11,385 nt of DNA, taken from NCBI GenBank assembly GCA_013694685.1, contig JACDBY010000257.1, positions 1 to 11,385 on the forward strand. The letters are read 5' to 3'. The notes below the pieces were generated by a model. That model was not told the origin of the DNA and made no database searches. It was given only the letters and a program-made list of their open reading frames with translations. The translations under genes and the position numbers were made by a program. This document shows positions 6,984 through 11,385 of this stretch, piece by piece (positions within the stretch are counted from its first letter, which is position 1; the number at the start of each line of letters is the position of its first letter). This DNA is from Actinomycetota bacterium (GTDB lineage Bacteria > Actinomycetota > Thermoleophilia > Gaiellales > Gaiellaceae).

Positions 6984-8300
6984 ATGCCGACGAGACTTGC
7001 CGCAGTCGTGATGGCCGGAGGGCTCGGAACGCGAATGCGTTCCTCGCTCGTCAAGCACCTGCATCCGATCCTCGGCCGCAGGATGGTCGACTGGGTGATC
7101 GAGGCCGCACGACCGCTCGGCGCCGAGCCTCTCCTCGTCGTCGCGTCGCCCGAGACCGCGGAGGCGTTCGCAGGGCTCGACGTCGCCGTGCAAGAACGTC
7201 CGCTCGGGACGGGTGACGCCGTGAGGTCGGCCCGCGCCGCGGTCGGAGAGGCGCAGGAGGTGCTCGTCCTCTCGGGTGATACGCCCCTCCTCTCGACCGA
7301 CTTGCTCGAGGGCCTGCTCGCTGCGCACCGCGGGGTGGACGCGGCGGCGACCGTCCTGTCGTTTCGCCCGGACGACATGCTGAGCTACGGCCGGGTCGTG
7401 CGGGGCGACGACGGCGACCTCGTGACGATCGTCGAGGCGGCGGACGCGACGGCCGAGCACCTCGAGGTGGGTGAGGCCAACTCCTCGATCTACGTCTTCC
7501 GTGCAGACGCACTCTGGCCGGCGCTCGACGCGCTCACGCCCGCGAACGCGCAGGGCGAGCTCTACCTCACGGATGCCGTCCGTGACATCGCCGCCGGCGG
7601 TGCCCGCGTCGCCGTCCATGTCGCAGCCGACCCGGACGAGACCGAGGGCGTGAACACGCGCGTCGAGCTCGCCCTCGCGTCGGCGGCGCTCCGCGATCGG
7701 ATCAACCGCGCGCACATGCTGGCCGGCGTGACGATCGTCGACCCGCAGTCGACCTGGATCGAGCCGACCGTCGTGCTCGAGGCCGACTCGGTCGTGCACC
7801 CGTTCACGGTTCTGCGAGGGTCAACGGCGGTGGCCACAGGCGCTGAGATAGGGCCGCATGTCGTCGCTCTCGACGCCGCGATCGGTCGGGACGCGCTCGT
7901 GGGGCCCTTCTGTTACCTTCGCCCCGGCACCGTGCTCGAGCGGTCGGCGAAGGCAGGAACGTTCGTGGAGCTCAAGAACACCGTCGTCGGAGAAGGCGCC
8001 AAGGTGCCGCACCTGTCGTACATGGGTGACGCCGACATCGGTGAAGGAGCGAATGTGGGAGCCGGCTCGATCACCGCCAACCTCTCGCACCACCATGAGC
8101 GCGGGAAGTCGCGCACGCGAATCGGGCGTGACGTCAAGGTCGCGGTCGACACGATGTTCGTGGCCCCGGTCACGGTCGGGGACGATGCGTGGACGGCGCC
8201 GGGCTCGGTCGTCACCGACGACGTCCCGCCGAACGCCCTCGTCGGGTTCGCTCCAAGGCAGACGATCAAAGAGGGGCGTGGTGGAAAGCGGAACGATTGA
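6984..8300 (+). CDS. glmU: Bifunctional GlmU: glucosamine-1-P acetyltransferase / GlcNAc-1-P uridyltransferase
   Basis: GlmU (438 residues) makes UDP-GlcNAc for peptidoglycan in two steps: acetylation of glucosamine-1-phosphate, then uridylyl transfer. The N-terminal pyrophosphorylase domain has MAGGLGTRMRSS (10-21), K24 and LHP (26-28), QERPLGTGDA, LSGDTPL, NAQGELYLTD and EGVNTR. The C-terminal left-handed beta-helix has YLRPGT, FVELKN, HLSYMGDA with the catalytic His343, and NVGAGSITAN. Oddities: the usual NYDG loop is replaced by N366-LSHHHERGKSR, and the usual GSD turn reads AVD (387-389). Residues that normally line the acetyl-CoA/substrate pocket are therefore changed. It is also shorter than the usual 455-495. 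The ATG at 6984 gives the family N-terminus LAAVVMAGG and lies 17 nt after tRNA-Gln. No Shine-Dalgarno is seen. It overlaps prs by 20 nt. Confidence 0.94.
   Translation: MPTRLAAVVMAGGLGTRMRSSLVKHLHPILGRRMVDWVIEAARPLGAEPLLVVASPETAEAFAGLDVAVQERPLGTGDAVRSARAAVGEAQEVLVLSGDTPLLSTDLLEGLLAAHRGVDAAATVLSFRPDDMLSYGRVVRGDDGDLVTIVEAADATAEHLEVGEANSSIYVFRADALWPALDALTPANAQGELYLTDAVRDIAAGGARVAVHVAADPDETEGVNTRVELALASAALRDRINRAHMLAGVTIVDPQSTWIEPTVVLEADSVVHPFTVLRGSTAVATGAEIGPHVVALDAAIGRDALVGPFCYLRPGTVLERSAKAGTFVELKNTVVGEGAKVPHLSYMGDADIGEGANVGAGSITANLSHHHERGKSRTRIGRDVKVAVDTMFVAPVTVGDDAWTAPGSVVTDDVPPNALVGFAPRQTIKEGRGGKRND
8270..8276 (+). promoter_or_regulatory. Ribosome binding site for prs
   Basis: AGAGGGG, inside the end of glmU, is the clearest Shine-Dalgarno-like element in the window. 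It lies 4 nt before the GTG at 8281 and 1 nt before the GTG at 8278. It favours the early start for prs, and with it the N-terminal extension, over the downstream TTG/ATG at 8386/8389. Confidence 0.45.
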
Positions 8301-9339
8301 GCAGAAGCTGCCCGGTCTCGAGGTTGCCCCCGAGAAGCCGCAGTTGAAGACCGGTCACGCGATCCCGCTGACGCCGAAGAAGCGGTTGATGGTGTTCGCC
8401 GGCCGGTCACACCCGGAGCTCGCCGAGCGGATCGCCGAGCAGCTCGGGGTCGAGCTCGGTGAGATCGAGCTCAAGACGTTCCCGAACGGCGAGACGTATT
8501 GCCGCTACGGCGAGTCGATCAGAGGCGCGGACGTCTTCCTCGTGCAGACGGGAAGCCCACCGGTGGATCAGCACCTGATGGAGCTCCTCCTGATGATCCA
8601 GGCGGCGAAGCTTGCCTCCGCGAAGCGGATCACTGCCGTGATCCCGTGGTTCCCCTACTCGCGGCAGGACCGGAAGGCGAAGCCGCGGGAGCCGATCTCC
8701 GGGCGCCTCGTGGCGGACATGCTCCAGCTCGCCGGTGTCGACCGCCTGTTGACGATGGATCTGCACGCGGGTCAGATCCAGGGGTTCTTCACGATCCCGG
8801 TCGACCACATGACGGCGCAGCAGCTCTTCGCCCGTCACTTCCGCGACCTCGGGTTCAGCGGGGAGGGCGTCGTCTCAGTCGCGCCAGACGCAGGGCGCGC
8901 CAAGGTTGCCGTTCGGTTCGCCGAGATGCTCGACGCCGACTTCGCCGTCATGCACAAGACGCGACTGGGTGGCGAGAAGGTCTCCGTCACCGAGGTCACA
9001 GGTCGCGTCCGTGACAAGGTTTGCATCGTCGGGGACGACGTGACGACCACCGGCGGGACGCTCGTCGCTGGCGCCAGAGCGTTGCGCGAGCACGGGGCGC
9101 GGGCAGTCTGGATCTACGTGACACACGCGCTCCTGAGCCCCGAGGGGCTCGCGAAGCTCGCCGATGCCGAGGAGATCGCCGGGATCGTGGTCTCAGACAC
9201 CGTGCCCCTCGACCCCCGTGCGCGCCCGGAGAACCTGACGGTGCTCACCGTGTCGTCGCTCCTCGCGGAGACGATCATGAACGTGTTCAGCGACGACTCG
9301 GTGTCCGCGATCTTCGGCGGCGAGAACCAGCTCTTCTAG
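8281..9339 (+). CDS. prs: Ribose-phosphate pyrophosphokinase (PRPP synthetase)
   Basis: Prs, a cytoplasmic class I PRPP synthetase, transfers pyrophosphate from ATP to ribose-5-phosphate. PRPP feeds purine, pyrimidine, NAD, His and Trp synthesis, and in actinobacteria decaprenyl-phosphoarabinose. Signatures are GRSHPELAERIAEQLG, FPNGETYCRY, the flexible-loop RQDRK (128-132), the metal-binding DLHAGQIQGFF from D160, VAPDAG, and the ribose-5-phosphate loop DDVTTTGGT (252-260). From the GTG at 8281 the protein has 352 residues, about 36 more than the usual 310-320. The canonical core begins near the ATG at 8389 (316 residues). The early start is preferred because of the AGAGGGG ribosome binding site and the protein-like extension, and because it overlaps glmU by 20 nt. 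The downstream TTG/ATG remains possible. glmU-prs is a conserved actinobacterial pair. Confidence 0.94.
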   Translation: MESGTIEQKLPGLEVAPEKPQLKTGHAIPLTPKKRLMVFAGRSHPELAERIAEQLGVELGEIELKTFPNGETYCRYGESIRGADVFLVQTGSPPVDQHLMELLLMIQAAKLASAKRITAVIPWFPYSRQDRKAKPREPISGRLVADMLQLAGVDRLLTMDLHAGQIQGFFTIPVDHMTAQQLFARHFRDLGFSGEGVVSVAPDAGRAKVAVRFAEMLDADFAVMHKTRLGGEKVSVTEVTGRVRDKVCIVGDDVTTTGGTLVAGARALREHGARAVWIYVTHALLSPEGLAKLADAEEIAGIVVSDTVPLDPRARPENLTVLTVSSLLAETIMNVFSDDSVSAIFGGENQLF

Positions 9340-9344
9340 CTCGG

Positions 9345-9995
9345 GTGGCCGGCGGCGAAGTGCCGAGTCTCGCGAGTCCGCCGCCGTACCTCATCCGCAC
9401 GGAACGTCTCGTCATCCGCTGCTGGGACCCCCGTGATGCACCGCTCCTGAAGGACGCGCTCGATACGAGCCTCGACCACCTGCGCCCCTGGATGGTGTGG
9501 GCGGCCGACGAGCCCAAGCCGGTCGAGGAGAAGGCGGAGCTGCTCCGGTTCTTTCGAGGTCGCTTCGACCTCGGTCAGGACTTCGTCTACGGGATCTTCG
9601 CTCCCGACGAGCGAGAGGTGATCGGCGGCACGGGTCTCCATACGCGCATCGGGCACGACGCCCTCGAGATCGGGTACTGGATCCGGGCCTCGCAGGTGGG
9701 ATGCGGCTACGCGCGTGAATCCTCGGCCGCGCTCACGCGCGTCGCGTTCCGCGTCTGTGGCGTCGATCGGGTCGAGATTCGGGTCGACCCGGCGAACGAG
9801 GCGAGCCTGCGCGTCCCACGCTGGCTCGGCTTCGGGGAGGAGGCCACGCTGCGTCGTCGCCTCCCGAGCGCGACGGGCGGGTCTGCAACGGACGTCGTCG
9901 TCTTCACGCTGTTCGCGGACGAGCTTGACGCGAGCCGCTCGGCGAGCATCCCGCTCGAGGCGTTCGACGCGCTCGGTCGTCTGCTCGACGCCTGA
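9345..9995 (+). CDS. GNAT family N-acetyltransferase (RimJ/RimL-like)
   Basis: A 216-residue acetyltransferase of the GNAT superfamily, subtype close to RimJ/RimL, which acetylate protein N-termini or small-molecule amines using acetyl-CoA. It opens with the typical strand IRTERLVIRCWDPRDAPLL and has the central GYWIRASQVGCGYARES (110-126), whose Q-x-x-G-x-G/A loop (Q117 to A123) binds the acetyl-CoA pyrophosphate. RVEIRVDPANEASLRVPRWLGF follows, where the N-x-x-S then LGF pattern marks the end of the GNAT fold. A C-terminal extra helix of about 25 residues (SIPLEAFDALGRLLDA) goes beyond the core. The GTG at 9345 lies 5 nt after the prs stop; a GTG at 9360 is an alternative. The substrate cannot be told from sequence. 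Its place next to rplY does not show that a ribosomal protein is the target. Confidence 0.85.
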   Translation: MAGGEVPSLASPPPYLIRTERLVIRCWDPRDAPLLKDALDTSLDHLRPWMVWAADEPKPVEEKAELLRFFRGRFDLGQDFVYGIFAPDEREVIGGTGLHTRIGHDALEIGYWIRASQVGCGYARESSAALTRVAFRVCGVDRVEIRVDPANEASLRVPRWLGFGEEATLRRRLPSATGGSATDVVVFTLFADELDASRSASIPLEAFDALGRLLDA

Positions 9996-10038
9996 CGCTA
10001 TCGGTCGAGTGTCGTCGGGCCGCCGCGCCGCGCTCCGC

Positions 10039-10044
10039 TACCAT
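10039..10044 (+). promoter_or_regulatory. Putative -10 box for rplY-pth
   Basis: TACCAT (TANNNT) ends 9 nt before the ATG at 10054, placing the expected transcription start within about 3 nt of the codon: a nearly leaderless transcript. There is no Shine-Dalgarno before rplY. The 58-nt gap after the acetyltransferase gene gives room for a promoter. No -35 is apparent. Confidence 0.4.
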
Positions 10045-10053
10045 GGCCCGCCG

Positions 10054-10761
10054 ATGTCGAGCGAGCGCGTCATTCTCGAGGTCTCCGCGCGGGAGTCCGA
10101 CCAGATCGGGTCGCGCCGCGTCCGTCGCCTCCGCAGGGAGGGGTTCGTGCCCGGCGTCCTCTACGGCAAGGGCCACACGCGCGCGATCCTCGTCAAGGAG
10201 CGCGCCCTGCGCACGGCACTAACGGGACCGTCGGGGCTCCACGCGATCGTCGATGTCGTGATCGAGGGGCAGAAGTCCCCGCATCACGCGGTTCTCAAGC
10301 AGTACCAGCAGCATCCGATCCGCGGCACGCTCACGCACGTGGACTTCCATGAGGTGCGGCTCGACCAGCCGATCCAGGCGACGGTCGCGGTGCAGCTCGT
10401 CGGCGAGGCGCCGGGAGCCAAGGAAGGCGGTGTCGTGCAGCAGGTCACCCGCGAGCTCCGGGTCGAGGCGCTCCCGACAGAGATTCCGGAGCACATCGAC
10501 GCCGATGTCTCCTCGCTCGAGGTGGGTGGCACCATTCGCCTCGAGGAGCTGCCCGCGATCGAGGGCGTCGCGTACCTCGACGATCCCGAGACGGTGTTGG
10601 CGACCTGCGCCATCTCGCGTGCCGCGATCGAGCTCGAGGAGGCCGACGCGGAGGCCGAAGCGGAGGCCGAGGCAACCGGCGAGGGTGAGGACGGTGAGGG
10701 CGCGACGGACGCCGATGCCGACGAGGCGTCGAGCGAGGACGCGGAGTCCGACGCGGAATGA
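10054..10761 (+). CDS. rplY: Large ribosomal subunit protein bL25, CTC/TL5 type
   Basis: A 235-residue CTC-type bL25. The N-terminal domain (about 1-95) binds 5S rRNA in the central protuberance of the 50S subunit; it includes GSRRVRRLRREGFVPGVLYGKG and LKQYQQHPIRGTLTHVDFHEV, both highly typical. The second, TL5/CTC beta domain (about 96-190) contains VGEAPGAKEGGVVQQVTREL and VSSLEVGGTIRLEELPAIEGV. CTC was first named as a general stress protein in Bacillus. The last 45 residues are an acidic, low-complexity tail of Glu/Asp/Ala, starting with ELEEADAEAEAEAEA. Such tails are frequent in actinobacterial and other CTC proteins. The ATG at 10054 gives the normal N-terminus. The stop overlaps the pth ATG by 4 nt (ATGA). 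Confidence 0.95.
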   Translation: MSSERVILEVSARESDQIGSRRVRRLRREGFVPGVLYGKGHTRAILVKERALRTALTGPSGLHAIVDVVIEGQKSPHHAVLKQYQQHPIRGTLTHVDFHEVRLDQPIQATVAVQLVGEAPGAKEGGVVQQVTRELRVEALPTEIPEHIDADVSSLEVGGTIRLEELPAIEGVAYLDDPETVLATCAISRAAIELEEADAEAEAEAEATGEGEDGEGATDADADEASSEDAESDAE

Positions 10762-11357
10762 TCCGCCGCCTCTTCCCTCGGGGAGAGGACGCCGAGCCGA
10801 TGCACCTTCTCGTCGCCGGTCTGGGTAACCCCGGACCCGAGCATGCCCACGATCGCCACAACGTCGGCTGGATGGTCGTCGACGAGCTCGCCCGTCGGCA
10901 TGGTGGCTCGTTCAAGGGCAAGTTCCGCGGCCGCGTTGGGGACGTTCGGCTCGGCGACGCGCGGCTCGTGCTGCTGAAGCCTGAGACCTACATGAACGAG
11001 TCGGGCGCCTCGATCCAGGCCGCGGCCGCCTTCTACAAGCTGACGCCCGGCGAGGTGCTGATCGTCCACGACGACGTCGACCTTGACACGGCTCGTCTCC
11101 AGGCGCGGCTCGGCGGCGGCCTCGCGGGTCACAACGGTCTCCGCTCGATCGCGAGCCGACTCGGTTCGCAGGAGTTCCTCCGGCTGCGCGTCGGGGTCGG
11201 TCGCCCGGAACGCGGCGATTTGCGACCGGTTGCGGACTACGTTCTCTCCCCGTTCGCTCCGGAGGACGACGGCGAGGCGCTCGTCGCCCGCGCCGCCGAC
11301 GCCGTCGAGGCCCTCGTCTCGGAGGGTCTGGAGGAAACGCAGCGTCGCTTCAACTGA
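10758..11357 (+). CDS. pth: Peptidyl-tRNA hydrolase
   Basis: Pth, 199 residues, releases peptides from peptidyl-tRNAs that drop off ribosomes, recycling tRNA in the cytoplasm. All active-site residues are visible: N24 in GLGNPG, catalytic H34 in RHNVG, N80 in TYMNESG, D105 in VHDDVDLD and N126 in GHNGLRS. The protein is complete and ends with EETQRRFN. Two starts are possible. ATG 10758 overlaps the rplY stop (ATGA) and adds a 14-residue basic lead (MIRRLFPRGEDAEP). ATG 10800 begins at MHLLVAGLGNPG, the usual family start, and has GAGAGGA 10 nt upstream. The upstream start is chosen for translational coupling, with moderate certainty. The remaining 28 nt of the window show no terminator. Confidence 0.95.
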   Translation: MIRRLFPRGEDAEPMHLLVAGLGNPGPEHAHDRHNVGWMVVDELARRHGGSFKGKFRGRVGDVRLGDARLVLLKPETYMNESGASIQAAAAFYKLTPGEVLIVHDDVDLDTARLQARLGGGLAGHNGLRSIASRLGSQEFLRLRVGVGRPERGDLRPVADYVLSPFAPEDDGEALVARAADAVEALVSEGLEETQRRFN

Positions 11358-11385
11358 GCGAGCGATGTCGGGATGAGCGTGCTAC

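Noticed and set aside
6825..7799. 324-codon open frame on the minus strand
   Set aside because: It runs antisense through tRNA-Gln and the start of glmU; the composition is that of a shadow frame.
9715..10053. Upstream in-frame extension of rplY
   Set aside because: It overlaps the acetyltransferase gene in another frame and is Arg/Ser-rich junk; the bL25 domain begins at ATG 10054.
10621..10758. Tandem nucleotide repeat in the 3' part of rplY
   Set aside because: The GAGGCCGA-like repetition just encodes the acidic Glu/Ala tail and is not a separate element.
10284..11132. 282-codon open frame on the minus strand
   Set aside because: It is antisense to rplY and pth. Its Ser/Ala-rich stretch is simply the complement of the acidic rplY tail.

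Overview
This window is a compact, all plus-strand housekeeping block from a high-GC bacterium (roughly two-thirds G+C by eye, with strong G/C preference at third codon positions). The gene order metG - tatD - rsmA - ispE ... tRNA-Gln - glmU - prs ... rplY (CTC type) - pth is a known actinobacterial neighbourhood; Mycobacterium tuberculosis has the same set around metS, tatD, ksgA, ispE, glmU, prsA, rplY and pth. Together with TANNNT boxes only 6-9 nt in front of several start codons, this points to the Actinomycetota, probably a deep-branching class such as Thermoleophilia or Rubrobacteria. That placement is an inference. No taxonomic search was possible.

Layout. Bases 1-640 hold an open, Pro/Ala/Arg-rich frame that ends in a hydrophobic segment, possibly the C-terminus of a membrane-anchored protein (uncertain). 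Two methionyl-tRNA synthetase genes of different lineages follow in tandem (643-2175 and 2264-4066). The second metG, tatD, rsmA and ispE form a tight chain with 4-nt stop/start overlaps (2264-6415). A 120-residue four-helix membrane protein (6471-6833) has what looks like its own leaderless promoter. A tRNA-Gln(TTG) gene with encoded CCA (6893-6966) lies 17 nt before glmU (6984-8300), which overlaps prs (8281-9339). A GNAT acetyltransferase follows (9345-9995). The window closes with rplY (10054-10761) overlapping pth (10758-11357).

How they work together. Most products serve translation: tRNA charging (two MetRS and tRNA-Gln), 16S rRNA maturation (RsmA), 5S rRNA binding (bL25/CTC) and peptidyl-tRNA recycling (Pth). 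The rest supply precursors: IspE for isoprenoids, GlmU for UDP-GlcNAc and peptidoglycan, and Prs for PRPP and nucleotides. TatD is a metal-dependent nuclease.

I found no mobile element, CRISPR array, toxin-antitoxin or defence system, and no convincing new multi-gene system. The points worth a second look are the tandem, dissimilar MetRS pair (the second gene has visibly lower third-position GC), the leaderless-type promoters, the tRNA-glmU linkage, an altered acetyltransferase loop in GlmU, an N-terminal extension on Prs, and the small membrane protein.
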